Counted from the stretch's first letter, positions 42,599-51,819 are shown. The stretch: 64,000 bases of DNA from an uncultured Eubacterium sp. (GCA_900552795.1 USBB01000009.1:1-64000); one strand, 5' to 3'. Made by a program: numbers and translations. The notes: a model not told the origin generated them from the letters alone.

Positions 42599-44005
42599 TT
42601 ATGCAATAAATTCTACACTGCTGTTCTCATTTACCGGAAGCGTCTGCTTCTCATCATCTTCCTCATCAAAGGATGCATCAAGCTCATCAAGATTAATCTT
42701 ACGTCTTGCTTTTGATGAATTATTCTGCTTATCCGCCTCAGAAAAACCTGAATCATTATTGAAACTATTACTTTGAACAGTCACTTCAACTGCCTCAACC
42801 TTAATTCCCTGATTTTCAAAAGTTTCTTTAAGCGTATTAATCTGACTTTCGATAGCACGCTTTACCTGCTCATCCTGTGTAACTATCTGTGCAGTAACAA
42901 TACCGTCTTTAACGGAAACAAGCAGATTAACTTTTCCAAGATTTTCAGGCGTAAGCTGAATTTCCATACTCTGAACAGTCTGTGTTGTCGTAATGTTGAT
43001 CGCATTTACAACCTGTCTTACAATGCTTACCGTATTAACATTTCCGTTATTTGAATTAAACACAGTCTCAAATGTCTGCGTTATATTCTGCGTCATATTT
43101 TCTGCATTTTCTCCGACTGACTGATTTGCAATATCTTTTGCCGACATACCATCTTTGCTGTCAGAACTGTTGTATGAGGCATTTTTATCCTGTGATGACA
43201 TTTCCTTTGAAGAATTTACCGTAAGCTTTGAATCAATAACCTGCTCAAGTGTCTGTTCATCGTCTGAATTACTGTCCGGATTTCCATTAATTTCTTCACC
43301 ATTTACATGATTTTGTGCTTCTGTATCATTAACTCCGGCAGAATCTTGTGCATTAATTAAAGAATTATCATTTAAAAGAAAATCATCAGATATATCTGCA
43401 ATAGCCTTTTGAAGCTGCTCATCTGACAAACCAAGCTGATTTTTAAGATTTTGCATCTGACCATTGATAAAATCTGTCAATTCTTTCAAAGAAGCAAGCA
43501 TATTTTCATCGGTCAAAACAGAAAAAGCATCTGAGCCGCCTGAAGCTGCAACAACAAGCTTTAACATATTTTCCGGCTGCATTAAATCCGCTATTGAAAA
43601 ACCTAACATTTTCATGTATTCTTCAAGATCTTTGTCACTGATTCCAAGAACTTTTTTAATCTTATCAGCTATCTTTTTTACAGTTTCTTCAACCTTTGAA
43701 GCATCTTCGTCTGAAATTTTAACTGAATCAGAATCCTTTAAATTATCAGATGTGTTCTTTACTGTATTATTATCATCTGCCTTAAAAGAAGCATCTTTAT
43801 TTTCAGCCCTTGTAACAGGTTTCGCCTGAACACTGTTATCAAATGTTGTCTTTTGAGATGAAACATAAGAACCGGCATTACTGCTTATTGACTTAGTAAT
43901 TATACTGTCAAAGCTTTCTTTTACAGCCTTATTATTTTTCATTCCCGACACACGGTTATCACTTCCGCCTGTGCTTTTTACCGCACCTATCGCTGTACTT
44001 ACCAT
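42599..44005 (-). CDS. fliK: Flagellar hook-length control protein FliK
   Basis: 468 residues. The long N-terminal and central part (1-320) is polar and Asn/Ser/Asp/Lys rich, consistent with an unfolded molecular ruler. The C-terminal switch domain (about 325-420) has the family motif MEIQLTPENLGKVNLLVSVKDG and VEAVEVTVQSN. The last 45 residues are acidic. FliK fixes hook length and triggers the FlhB substrate switch. ATG 44005 follows AGGAGG. It has a candidate sigma-28 promoter and a tiny leader ORF upstream. Confidence 0.92.
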   Translation of the reverse strand: MVSTAIGAVKSTGGSDNRVSGMKNNKAVKESFDSIITKSISSNAGSYVSSQKTTFDNSVQAKPVTRAENKDASFKADDNNTVKNTSDNLKDSDSVKISDEDASKVEETVKKIADKIKKVLGISDKDLEEYMKMLGFSIADLMQPENMLKLVVAASGGSDAFSVLTDENMLASLKELTDFINGQMQNLKNQLGLSDEQLQKAIADISDDFLLNDNSLINAQDSAGVNDTEAQNHVNGEEINGNPDSNSDDEQTLEQVIDSKLTVNSSKEMSSQDKNASYNSSDSKDGMSAKDIANQSVGENAENMTQNITQTFETVFNSNNGNVNTVSIVRQVVNAINITTTQTVQSMEIQLTPENLGKVNLLVSVKDGIVTAQIVTQDEQVKRAIESQINTLKETFENQGIKVEAVEVTVQSNSFNNDSGFSEADKQNNSSKARRKINLDELDASFDEEDDEKQTLPVNENSSVEFIA

Positions 44006-44034
44006 GTCCTACCTCCTTTCTATAATATTATAGA

Positions 44035-44052
44035 TTACGCAGATTGATTCAT
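44035..44052 (-). other. Five-codon leader ORF (MNQSA) before fliK
   Basis: ATG 44052, five sense codons and TAA, with CAGGAGTG six bases upstream on the minus strand, about 30 bases before the fliK start. The strong ribosome binding site ahead of so short a frame is notable, but chance cannot be excluded. Confidence 0.25.
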
Positions 44053-44081
44053 ACTGAACACTCCTGTAATCATATATAAAA

Positions 44082-44109
44082 ATATCGGAATAAAGTCTGT
44101 TTATTTTTA
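44082..44109 (-). promoter_or_regulatory. Candidate sigma-28 (SigD) promoter before fliK
   Basis: TAAA (44106-44109), a 16-base spacer and TCCGATAT (44082-44089) on the minus strand. The Bacillus sigma-D consensus is TAAA, 14-16 bases, GCCGATAT, so 11 of 12 listed positions agree. It lies in the 177-base gap between ylxF and fliK, which holds no other gene. Confidence 0.55.
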
Positions 44110-44182
44110 ACAAAATCTTCAACCGCTTCCGACATTTTTACCCATTTATTGATGTGTGCTATGATAAGACACATCTGTCAGC

Positions 44183-44947
44183 CTATGGATACATTATCTT
44201 TGTAAGCTTTGCTGCAAAAACAGTATCCATCTCTGCAAGAATTGCTGCTCGCTCCTCTGCTTCCATGCTGAGTAAAATAGTAGCAACCAAATCTGTATCA
44301 CCTGTCATTTCCTCAAGAATTGCTGCCGCATTTTCAGGCTCCATCTGTGCATATGTACTTGCCCAGTCTTTAACCTTCTGTGAGTACTGTATCTTTTCTA
44401 CCACTTCTTCGTAAATCTCAGCTGCATTATCTGCGCTGATTTCTTCATACCACTTTTTATATTCTTCTATATCCGGAGCATTATCATTAAAAACTATCTC
44501 CCTGTCAAACTTATCCTTCAGTTCCTGATAATACTCCTGATTTTCTTCAAAAACCTTAAGTCTTTCTATCTCTGCCTTAAGCCTGTCAATTTCTTCCGTA
44601 GACATATTCTCGCCATTCTGATAATCAGCAAGCTGCTTTTCAAGTACCTTTATGCGCTCAACCGCCTCTGCAAGACTTTTATATTTGTATCCCGTCTCTT
44701 GCATAACTTCCTCATCACTGGCTTCAGGTAAAATCATATTTATAACCGGTACATTTTTAAGAAATGGTCTGAGCATGGTTCCAACGCCGCCAACATCCAT
44801 CTTTATAAGCAGTGCAAAAATAGCAAGCCATATAACAATAATAATCAGTGCAATAAAAAAGCTGCTTATACCACCGCCTTTTTCTTCATCGCCGTTTTCG
44901 TCTACTTCAACATTAATATCATCAACGTCTTTAGCCTTCTTAGCCAT
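44183..44947 (-). CDS. ylxF: YlxF/MotE-like flagellar protein with MgtE-N-like end
   Basis: 254 residues: one membrane helix (about 26-47), an extended coiled coil (about 85-145) and a C-terminal MgtE-N-like domain with AAAILEEMTGDTDLVATILLSM followed by EAEERAAILAEMD (parts). It fills the Bacillus ylxF position between fliJ and fliK. The MotE family of similar plan acts as a chaperone for MotC in rhizobia; here the function is unknown. It starts 29 bases after fliJ. Confidence 0.8.
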   Translation of the reverse strand: MAKKAKDVDDINVEVDENGDEEKGGGISSFFIALIIIVIWLAIFALLIKMDVGGVGTMLRPFLKNVPVINMILPEASDEEVMQETGYKYKSLAEAVERIKVLEKQLADYQNGENMSTEEIDRLKAEIERLKVFEENQEYYQELKDKFDREIVFNDNAPDIEEYKKWYEEISADNAAEIYEEVVEKIQYSQKVKDWASTYAQMEPENAAAILEEMTGDTDLVATILLSMEAEERAAILAEMDTVFAAKLTKIMYP

Positions 44948-44976
44948 GATTTTCTCCCTTCACCATCGACTCAACA

Positions 44977-45432
44977 TTATTTATCTTCTTCGTCATTGTT
45001 GTTGTAATTAAAACTTACAAGCTGGTCGATTTCTTTTTTTTCCTCTTCATTTAATTCAAGCTTAAATTCTTCAAATGCCTTTTCTTTAAGCTTCTCATGA
45101 ATTTTTCGCTCCTGCATGGTTTCATTTAACTTTTCACGTGCTTTTTCTAAATTACGCTGTGCAATCCTTAAGGCAAGTGCCTGTTGTTTCATAAGCTCCA
45201 TCATCACATTTACAGCATCATTGCCTTTTCTTAACTCATCTACATCAAGCCTGTCAGTCGATATTTCCTTAAGCCTTTGCTCATACTCTCTTTTTCTTAA
45301 AATAAGCTTTCTCATAGTTTCTTCTTCAGCGGCAGCTTTTGCGGCAGCCTGCGAAAATTCGGTTTTAGCCTGAGTCTCCAGTCTCATTTTAATATTCAGA
45401 ATATTTTGCATCTTATAGTTAAACTTTGCCAT
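44977..45432 (-). CDS. fliJ: Flagellar export chaperone FliJ
   Basis: 151 residues, nearly all alpha-helical coiled coil, rich in Glu, Lys, Ala and Gln, with the family start KFNYKMQNILNIK. FliJ is the stalk in the FliI ATPase ring and an escort for chaperones. It begins 7 bases after the fliI stop, and its sequence is weakly conserved as usual. Confidence 0.9.
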   Translation of the reverse strand: MAKFNYKMQNILNIKMRLETQAKTEFSQAAAKAAAEEETMRKLILRKREYEQRLKEISTDRLDVDELRKGNDAVNVMMELMKQQALALRIAQRNLEKAREKLNETMQERKIHEKLKEKAFEEFKLELNEEEKKEIDQLVSFNYNNNDEEDK

Positions 45433-45439
45433 TTTTTAC

Positions 45440-46774
45440 CTATTTCCCGGATTGAAATGAATCATAATCCTCAAAAAGTTCCGAAAGCATCTTAACTTCA
45501 TTCTCAAAATCAAATTTTTCATCTGTCTGCTGCATCAAAAACGCATTTACAGCATCTATTTTAGAAACAGCATAATCTATATTTTTATTGCTGCCTTTCT
45601 TGTAAGCACCTATATTAATCAAATCTTCCGCTTCATTGTATGTGGCAAGCACATTTTTTAGTCTTCCCGCAAGTCGCTTATGTTCTTTTCCGGCAATCTG
45701 ACTCATACAACGCGAAATACTCTGCAGCACATCAATAGCCGGATAATGATTTTTATGTCCGAGTTTTCTTGAAAGCATAATATGTCCATCAAGAATACTT
45801 CTTGCTGTATCAGTTATAGGCTCATTAAAATCATCTCCGTCAACAAGCACAGTATACAGACCCGTAATTGAACCTTTATCAGACATTCCGGCTCGCTCTA
45901 AAAGCTTAGGCATCTCACTGTATACACTAGGCGGATATCCTCTTGTAACAGGAGGCTCTCCTGACGCAAGTCCAATCTCTCTTTGTGCCATTGAAAATCG
46001 CGTCAATGAATCCATCATAAGCAAAACATCTTTACCCTGATCTCTGAAATATTCTGCTATAGCTGTGGCTGTCTTAGCAGCTTTATTTCTTATTAGCGCA
46101 GGCTTATCTGATGTAGCAACAACAAGCACACTTCTTTTCATACCTTCTTCGCCGAGGTCTCTTTCAACAAATTCTCTTACTTCTCGCCCTCGTTCACCGA
46201 TAAGCGCTATAACATTAATGTCTGCTTTTGTATTTCTTGCAAACATACCAAGAAGTGTACTTTTACCAACTCCGCTTCCGGCAAAAATCCCGATTCTCTG
46301 GCCTTTGCCTACTGTCAAAAGACCGTCTACAGCCTTAACACCAAGCGGAAGTACCTGACTTATTATTTCTCTGTCCATAGGAGCAGGCGGCTGTGCCTCC
46401 ACAGGATATTCAACCGTCAAATTAAGTTCCTCGCCTGTAACAGGATTTCCAAGTCCATCGAGCGTATGTCCCAATATTTCATTTCCAACCTTTACCATCA
46501 TAGGTTTGTCTGTATTTTCAACAATACATCCCGGTCCGATTCCATCCACATTATCAAAAGGCATCAGAAGCACTCTTGAATCCTTAAAACCAACTACCTC
46601 CGCAAAAAGCGTCTGTGTCTTATCTGCCGAATATATCTTGCACAAATCATTAAGTTTAGCCACCGGACCTATTGATTCTATAGTAAGTCCCACTATCTTT
46701 GATACCTTACCAAGCTTATCATAGAAAGATTCCTGCATTAAATGTTCATATTTTGACCTGTCAATCGTATGCAA
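45440..46774 (-). CDS. fliI: Flagellum-specific ATPase FliI
   Basis: 444 residues. Walker A is GIFAGSGVGKSTLLGM, the Walker B/DELSD region is DVLLMMDSLTRFSMAQREIGLASGEPPVTRGYPPSV (in part), and the C-terminal ATPase domain is normal. It energises protein export and is homologous to the F1 beta subunit. The start is TTG 46774, behind AGGAG. A 12-base palindrome (AGACCCGGGTCT) lies at about 46810-46821 in the gap to fliH. Confidence 0.97.
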   Translation of the reverse strand: MHTIDRSKYEHLMQESFYDKLGKVSKIVGLTIESIGPVAKLNDLCKIYSADKTQTLFAEVVGFKDSRVLLMPFDNVDGIGPGCIVENTDKPMMVKVGNEILGHTLDGLGNPVTGEELNLTVEYPVEAQPPAPMDREIISQVLPLGVKAVDGLLTVGKGQRIGIFAGSGVGKSTLLGMFARNTKADINVIALIGERGREVREFVERDLGEEGMKRSVLVVATSDKPALIRNKAAKTATAIAEYFRDQGKDVLLMMDSLTRFSMAQREIGLASGEPPVTRGYPPSVYSEMPKLLERAGMSDKGSITGLYTVLVDGDDFNEPITDTARSILDGHIMLSRKLGHKNHYPAIDVLQSISRCMSQIAGKEHKRLAGRLKNVLATYNEAEDLINIGAYKKGSNKNIDYAVSKIDAVNAFLMQQTDEKFDFENEVKMLSELFEDYDSFQSGK

Positions 46775-46845
46775 ACCAACTCTCCTGCCTTTTAATATTT
46801 ATCCGCACAAAGACCCGGGTCTCAAAACCCTGAAATCACACTGTA

Positions 46846-47661
46846 TCAGATACAGCTTAACACTTTAATCTTTTTAATAAGATTTTTCATCTCAACTTCA
46901 AGACTGCAGTTAAATACACCGCCGTCAGTCTCAATAATACATTCATTCTTATTAAGTGATTTATCTTCAAATATATCTATATTGACATCCTTTGTCATCG
47001 CACAATATATTTTCCCCTGATTATCAATCACATACTGATAATCATCAGGTGAAACCTTAATAACAAATTCATGACTCATATCTGAATTTTCCATAACACC
47101 ATTAATAAGCTTCATAATAATCTCTTTGTCATCATCAGCAATTTCGTATATTACTTTTCCGAATACTTCCGTTATAACCTCAACAAGATCAGATTCCATT
47201 CTGTTTTTCATATCGGAGTATTCACTTTCGAGTTGCTGCTTTCTAATAGAATACTCATTTTCAAGCTGAGCTTTTCTTTTAGAAATTTCTGCATCAGCTT
47301 CCTTAATACCATCTGAATATCCCTGCTCCTTTGATGCTACAGCTTCTTCCAATGCCTGCTGTCTTGCTTCTTCTAATATAATCTGTGCCTGAGAATTTGC
47401 ATCATCCAAAATAGTCTGCGCCTGTGCCTGAAGCTGTTCTAATGCAGCACCGTCGTTTTCAGACATTTCATTATTTTCATCATCACTTATAAGTTCTTCA
47501 ACTACCTGCGCATTAAGTCCTTTTACAAAACCATCGGGATTTACTTTTTCTTTCTCCTCTGACTCAAGAATCATATTAAGCTTAACTTTTATTAACTCAT
47601 TATAATCGATTACCCTCTCACCTTTGGTGACAGCGTAACTTCCTTTTAGCAAATTAGACAA
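46846..47661 (-). CDS. fliH: Flagellar assembly protein FliH
   Basis: 271 residues. A long coiled coil in the middle (about 70-165, Gln/Ala/Glu rich) is followed by a C-terminal V-ATPase E-subunit-like domain with TEVFGKVIYEIADDDKEI and VMENSD. FliH is the regulator and peripheral stalk of FliI. Its start overlaps the fliG stop by 8 bases. Divergent in sequence; order supports it strongly. Confidence 0.9.
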   Translation of the reverse strand: MSNLLKGSYAVTKGERVIDYNELIKVKLNMILESEEKEKVNPDGFVKGLNAQVVEELISDDENNEMSENDGAALEQLQAQAQTILDDANSQAQIILEEARQQALEEAVASKEQGYSDGIKEADAEISKRKAQLENEYSIRKQQLESEYSDMKNRMESDLVEVITEVFGKVIYEIADDDKEIIMKLINGVMENSDMSHEFVIKVSPDDYQYVIDNQGKIYCAMTKDVNIDIFEDKSLNKNECIIETDGGVFNCSLEVEMKNLIKKIKVLSCI

Positions 47662-48679
47662 TTATCTCGTCACCTCCGCCTCTTGCGATTACAATTTCTG
47701 CCGAATCTTCAAGCTTTCTGATTATATTAACAATCTTCTGCTGTGCCTCCTCAACATCTTTCATACGTACAGGTCCCATGTATTCCATATCCTCTTTTAT
47801 CATGGCTGCAAGACGTTTTGAAAGGTTGTTAAGAATAACATTCTGAACTTCCTCAGCAGCACCTTTGAGGGCAAGCGCAAGATCACTGTTTTCAACATCT
47901 CTGAGAACTCTCTGTATAGATCTGTCATCAAGTGAAAGTATATCTTCAAATACAAACATTTTCTTACGGATTTCATCTGCTAATTCAGGCTCCTCAACCT
48001 CCAGAGTTTCCATAATATGTTTTTCAGTACCTCTGTCAACAGAGTTAAGAATTTCAACAATAGCATCAACACCGCCGACAATAGTGTAATCCTGATTGAC
48101 AAGTGAAGAAAGCTTACGTTCAAGTACTTTCTCAACCTGCTTTATAACATCAGGCGAAGTTCTATCCATCTGGGCTATTCTTTTGGCAACATCAGCCTGC
48201 TTTTCAGGCGGAAGCGCAGATACAACCATAGACGACTGTGATGCCGGTAAATATGACAATATCAACGCAATTGTCTGAGGATGTTCATCCTGTATAAAGT
48301 TAAGCAGCTGACTCGGATCTGTCTTACGGATAAATTCAAATGGCCTTACCTGCAGACTCGCAGTAAGCTTGCTTATAACATCTTTAGCCTTTTCTGCGCC
48401 AAGTGCTTTTTCAAGCAGCTCTTTAGCATAACCTATACCGCCCTCAGCAATATACTGCTGAGCGAGACATATTTCATAAAATTCATTAAGTACCTTTTCT
48501 TTTGTCTGAGGAGAAACACTGCTTGTATTGGCAATTTCCAATGTCAGCTGCTCTATCTCCTCCTCTTTTAAATGCTTAAATATTGATGCCGACTTTTCCG
48601 GCCCCAATGTAATTAATAAAGTCGCGGCTTTTTCAATACCATCCATCTCTTTATCGCCGGATGTTACTCCTCTTGCCAT
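47654..48679 (-). CDS. fliG: Flagellar motor switch protein FliG
   Basis: 341 residues in the usual three domains. The N-terminal domain binds FliF; the middle domain has the EHPQTIALILSYL motif; the C-terminal domain carries torque residues in MFVFEDILSLDDRSIQRVLRDV followed by SDLALALKG. ATG 48679 follows GGAGGAG. A perfect 8-bp hairpin (48697-48714) sits directly upstream of the ribosome binding site. Confidence 0.97.
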   Translation of the reverse strand: MARGVTSGDKEMDGIEKAATLLITLGPEKSASIFKHLKEEEIEQLTLEIANTSSVSPQTKEKVLNEFYEICLAQQYIAEGGIGYAKELLEKALGAEKAKDVISKLTASLQVRPFEFIRKTDPSQLLNFIQDEHPQTIALILSYLPASQSSMVVSALPPEKQADVAKRIAQMDRTSPDVIKQVEKVLERKLSSLVNQDYTIVGGVDAIVEILNSVDRGTEKHIMETLEVEEPELADEIRKKMFVFEDILSLDDRSIQRVLRDVENSDLALALKGAAEEVQNVILNNLSKRLAAMIKEDMEYMGPVRMKDVEEAQQKIVNIIRKLEDSAEIVIARGGGDEIIV

Positions 48680-48696
48680 ACTACTCCTCCATTCTG

Positions 48697-48714
48697 AAGA
48701 CGCATCTGCGTCTT
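48697..48714 (-). promoter_or_regulatory. Hairpin just upstream of the fliG ribosome binding site
   Basis: AAGACGCA and TGCGTCTT form a perfect palindrome with a 2-base gap between fliF and fliG, five to six bases before the ATGGAGG element. It might be an mRNA processing or stability element. No T-run follows, so it is not a terminator. Confidence 0.45.
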
Positions 48715-48741
48715 TTTCATATAACAGGTTAATCTTTATGA

Positions 48742-50358
48742 TTAATTCCAGCCCTCATTAAGCCAGTTACGCAAAAGCAATGCAACTGCCTCAGGATTTT
48801 CATCAACAAACTTCTCAATAGCTTTTCTGGTCTCGGATTTTTCCTGTACGTCAATATCATCAACAGCTGCCTGCTTTTCTCTTGTAGATGCAAGCATTTC
48901 CTCAACTGAAAGTTCCGGTTCTTTCTCTTCAACAGTAAGAGGTCTTGCGCTTCTTATAACAACAAATGCAAGTAATCCTAAGATTACGATTGCAAGCACA
49001 ATCTGGAGCCAGAATGTAGCATTCTTAAGCAAGGCTCCTCCCGGTGCATCCTCAAAGTACGGACGCTGATAAGCCATAACTGAAATATTTTCCGCATCAA
49101 TACCAGTTCCCTTTGAAATTGAATCTATCCAGTTTTCATCAACCTCTAACAATACAGGCTGTGAATTCTGGCTCTTAAATTCATCCCATGACATATTGTC
49201 AAGATAACCAAGTTCCTTACATTCCTCTTCGTTATAAATAATATTATCAATAAATGTTACTGAAAGTGTCGAAGAATCATAGATTATAGAGCCGGGCTCT
49301 TTTTCTGTCGTAGTAACCAGTTCATTCGGAAGATAATCATAATTTTCAACACTGTAGGTTGAAGTATTGCCGTATCCGTCAGTTATTTCATAAGTTGTAT
49401 CATCGCCATTGGAAGTAGTACCAGGTGTTCCGCTGGCTCCAGTCATTCCTTCCGACTTTTCTATGTATGCAGAGTCAAATATCGCCTGCTTATCTCCCTG
49501 TGTAGAGTATTCTTTTGCTATTGTATTTACAGTATCCCAGTCAAGGACATAATTCAACGTCATCTGTACATCATCATAAAGGCCTGTAGAAAGAAGATTC
49601 TGTCTCATTGAATTTTTGACTGTAGCTTCTATCATGCCTTTATATTTCTGTCTGCTCGGATAACTGTATCCCGAATTTGATGATGCATTGCTCATTCCGG
49701 AAAAAAGTGTCTTTCCTGTATTATCTACAATAGTTATATTTTCTGTTGTCTTGTTTCCAACTGATGTAGCAAGCAGATTAGCAATGCTTTCAGCCATTTC
49801 ATCACTGATTTCCTTTGTTGTATGAAGAGTAACTCCAACTGAAGCCTCTGCTGAATTTGCATAAAAAGAATTAGTTTCGTCAGCCAGACTGACATTTACC
49901 GTTGCACTTTTTATTCCATCCATAGTTTCCAAATCATTTTTAAATTTGGATTCCAGATAATGCTGATACTGCTTTGTCTTATCAGATTCCGTTGTCGTAA
50001 AACTACTGTTCATAGCATCTTCAAACGTATATCCGTCAGATTTAATATCTGCCGATGCTATAGCCATCTTAGCATTTGTAAGATTTGATTTTGGAACCTT
50101 TACAACCATAGTTTTATCGTCAATTACATAATCGCTGTAACCCGCCTCATCAAGTGCAGATGTCACGCTGTTTATCTCTGTATAATCCTTACATGTAGTC
50201 AGAACCTGATAATCAGGCCTGTTTAAAACATATACAACTATCGCAACAGCAACTATTATTACAGCTACCGAACTTATAATTATGGTTTTCTGTTTTTTAG
50301 TCCAATTTTTCCATGTTTCCACGATTCGATCAAGAATCTGTCTTAATCGTTCTGCCAT
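48742..50358 (-). CDS. fliF: Flagellar MS-ring protein FliF
   Basis: 538 residues with the two membrane helices (about 25-46 and 442-462), two ring-building motifs (about 48-220), the beta-collar region (about 270-400) and a C-terminal FliG-binding tail ending in EAVALLLRNWLNE. It is the base on which the C ring and export gate assemble. It follows fliE by 19 bases. Confidence 0.96.
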   Translation of the reverse strand: MAERLRQILDRIVETWKNWTKKQKTIIISSVAVIIVAVAIVVYVLNRPDYQVLTTCKDYTEINSVTSALDEAGYSDYVIDDKTMVVKVPKSNLTNAKMAIASADIKSDGYTFEDAMNSSFTTTESDKTKQYQHYLESKFKNDLETMDGIKSATVNVSLADETNSFYANSAEASVGVTLHTTKEISDEMAESIANLLATSVGNKTTENITIVDNTGKTLFSGMSNASSNSGYSYPSRQKYKGMIEATVKNSMRQNLLSTGLYDDVQMTLNYVLDWDTVNTIAKEYSTQGDKQAIFDSAYIEKSEGMTGASGTPGTTSNGDDTTYEITDGYGNTSTYSVENYDYLPNELVTTTEKEPGSIIYDSSTLSVTFIDNIIYNEEECKELGYLDNMSWDEFKSQNSQPVLLEVDENWIDSISKGTGIDAENISVMAYQRPYFEDAPGGALLKNATFWLQIVLAIVILGLLAFVVIRSARPLTVEEKEPELSVEEMLASTREKQAAVDDIDVQEKSETRKAIEKFVDENPEAVALLLRNWLNEGWN

Positions 50359-50377
50359 TGTAAAAAACTCCTATCAA

Positions 50378-50719
50378 TTAAATTGACATATTCATTAATT
50401 CTCTATATGCCTCTATTGCCTTGTCTCTTATTGCAACTGTATATTGCAGAGCAATGTTTGCCTGCTGCTGATAAACACCTAACTCATGCGTATTTGTCAT
50501 CTTACCGAGCGCGAAGTCAACTTCTGCCTGCTGCGCTCTTTGTATGTAAGAATTAGTGTCATTTACTAAGCCTGATACAGCATTAAAAATTGCATCAAAT
50601 GTACCGTCACCACTTTCTTTTTCAGTGTCTGTACCAATTGCTAATGGCTTACTAACAGCCTCCGCAACTTTAGAAACATAATCATTTCCAAGAGCATCAA
50701 TACCTGATATTAAATTCAT
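50378..50719 (-). CDS. fliE: Flagellar hook-basal body complex protein FliE
   Basis: 113 residues, the adaptor between MS ring and rod. The conserved C-terminal part has TNTHELGVYQQQANIALQYTVAIRDKAIEAYRELMNM (parts), with the VQQADVALQ-type core. The first 30 residues are variable. It begins 14 bases after the flgC stop. Confidence 0.94.
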   Translation of the reverse strand: MNLISGIDALGNDYVSKVAEAVSKPLAIGTDTEKESGDGTFDAIFNAVSGLVNDTNSYIQRAQQAEVDFALGKMTNTHELGVYQQQANIALQYTVAIRDKAIEAYRELMNMSI

Positions 50720-50733
50720 ATATTACCTCCAAA

Positions 50734-51216
50734 CTATACCTGACCTATAGTAAGTCCTTTACTTGCCATTGCTTTGCTTGAATTAAATGCTGAAATATTT
50801 GCTTCATAAGCACGAGAAGCGTCAATCATATCCGTCATTTCCTGAACAACGTTTACATTCGGATATGTAACATAACCATTCTCGTCTGCATCAGGATGCG
50901 ACGGATCATATACAAGATTCATATCTGTTGAATTGTCTTCATAAACAGACGTAACCTTTACACCATCACCAAGTCTTCCGTTTCTTGCATTCTGCAATAC
51001 ACTGGCAAACGATGATCCCTGCGAAGATGGTCCTCGCATCGATGTTGCCTGTGAAAGCGTCTTTTCTGTAAATACAACTGCTTTTCTTACATAAGGTGTC
51101 CCGTCCGATGTTCTCGTTGTATTCGCATTTGCAATATTCTGAGCTATCACATCTGTCCTTAATTGTTGTGCCGTCATACCTGATGCACTTATATTAAATG
51201 CCGTAAACATAGACAT
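50734..51216 (-). CDS. flgC: Flagellar proximal rod protein FlgC
   Basis: 160 residues. N-terminal rod motif FNISASGMTAQQLRTDVIAQNIANANT (in part) and C-terminal YPNVNVVQEMTDMIDASRAYEANISAFNSSK (in part) are the usual signature. ATG 51216 follows GGGAGG; the longer frame to 51237 is rejected. It lies 49 bases after flgB. Confidence 0.96.
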   Translation of the reverse strand: MSMFTAFNISASGMTAQQLRTDVIAQNIANANTTRTSDGTPYVRKAVVFTEKTLSQATSMRGPSSQGSSFASVLQNARNGRLGDGVKVTSVYEDNSTDMNLVYDPSHPDADENGYVTYPNVNVVQEMTDMIDASRAYEANISAFNSSKAMASKGLTIGQV

Positions 51217-51265
51217 AATCTCAACCTCCCTAATCATCTTACCATAATTATAAAACTATCTTTGA

Positions 51266-51658
51266 TTATTTTAATACTGATTTAAATCTTGAAAACTCAT
51301 TATTCATACTGTCAATAAGTGCATTATACTTAAGCTGTTCTGCTGCAAGCTCAACATTTTCTGTTGACAAATCAACATTATTTCCGTCAAGTCTGTATGA
51401 AAGTCCCTTATTTTCTGTATAAGTTCTTGATGTAACAGTACTTAAATCCACTGCATTTATCTTCTGTGTAAGTGTCGACTGGGGTCCTCCGCTCTTTTCT
51501 ATTGCAGATTTAAGATATTTTTCAAATTCAACATCCTGCCTTTTGTATCCCGGCGTATCAACATTTGCTATATTGTTAGTAAGTACTTCCTCTCTAAGCC
51601 AGCTCGCATCAGCTGCAGTCTTAAGTACATTAACATATCCAAATATTCCTGTGCCCAT
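51266..51658 (-). CDS. flgB: Flagellar proximal rod protein FlgB
   Basis: 130 residues and the first gene of the fla/che cluster. It has the rod signature EEVLTNNIANVDTPGYKRQDVEFE and a C-terminal helix NVELAAEQLKYNALI. ATG 51658 follows GAGGA. The leader holds a GCGCATA/TATGCGC hairpin and a 22-bp AT palindrome. Confidence 0.96.
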   Translation of the reverse strand: MGTGIFGYVNVLKTAADASWLREEVLTNNIANVDTPGYKRQDVEFEKYLKSAIEKSGGPQSTLTQKINAVDLSTVTSRTYTENKGLSYRLDGNNVDLSTENVELAAEQLKYNALIDSMNNEFSRFKSVLK

Positions 51659-51675
51659 AAAAAGTCCTCATTTCT

Positions 51676-51746
51676 GCGCATAAATTTATTAAAATCCAAT
51701 CCGTGTCATATGCGCGAAAAACACAAATTTTTATTCATAAAAATTT
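51676..51746 (-). promoter_or_regulatory. Fla/che leader with two palindromes
   Basis: Two palindromes lie downstream of the promoter at 51792-51819. The first is a perfect 10+10 bp AT palindrome (AAATTTTTAT, two bases, ATAAAAATTT) at 51725-51746. The second is a 7-bp GCGCATA/TATGCGC stem (51676-51682/51709-51715) adjoining the flgB ribosome binding site. The AT palindrome resembles an operator; CodY or another regulator could bind it (inference). Confidence 0.45.
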
Positions 51747-51791
51747 ATTTTTATGCTTTGCTAAGTTCAATACACAATAAACCTAAATTAC

Positions 51792-51819
51792 ATTATAAAT
51801 TATATCCACAAAAAAACAA
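51792..51819 (-). promoter_or_regulatory. Sigma-A type promoter of the fla/che cluster
   Basis: TTGTTT (51814-51819), a 16-base spacer and a perfect TATAAT (51792-51797) on the minus strand, 134 bases before flgB and 63 bases after the codY terminator. A second overlapping TATAAT lies at 51799-51804. Confidence 0.65.

Noticed and set aside
46810..46821. Palindrome AGACCCGGGTCT in the fliH-fliI gap
   Set aside because: Too short to claim as an operator; could be chance or a small mRNA hairpin.
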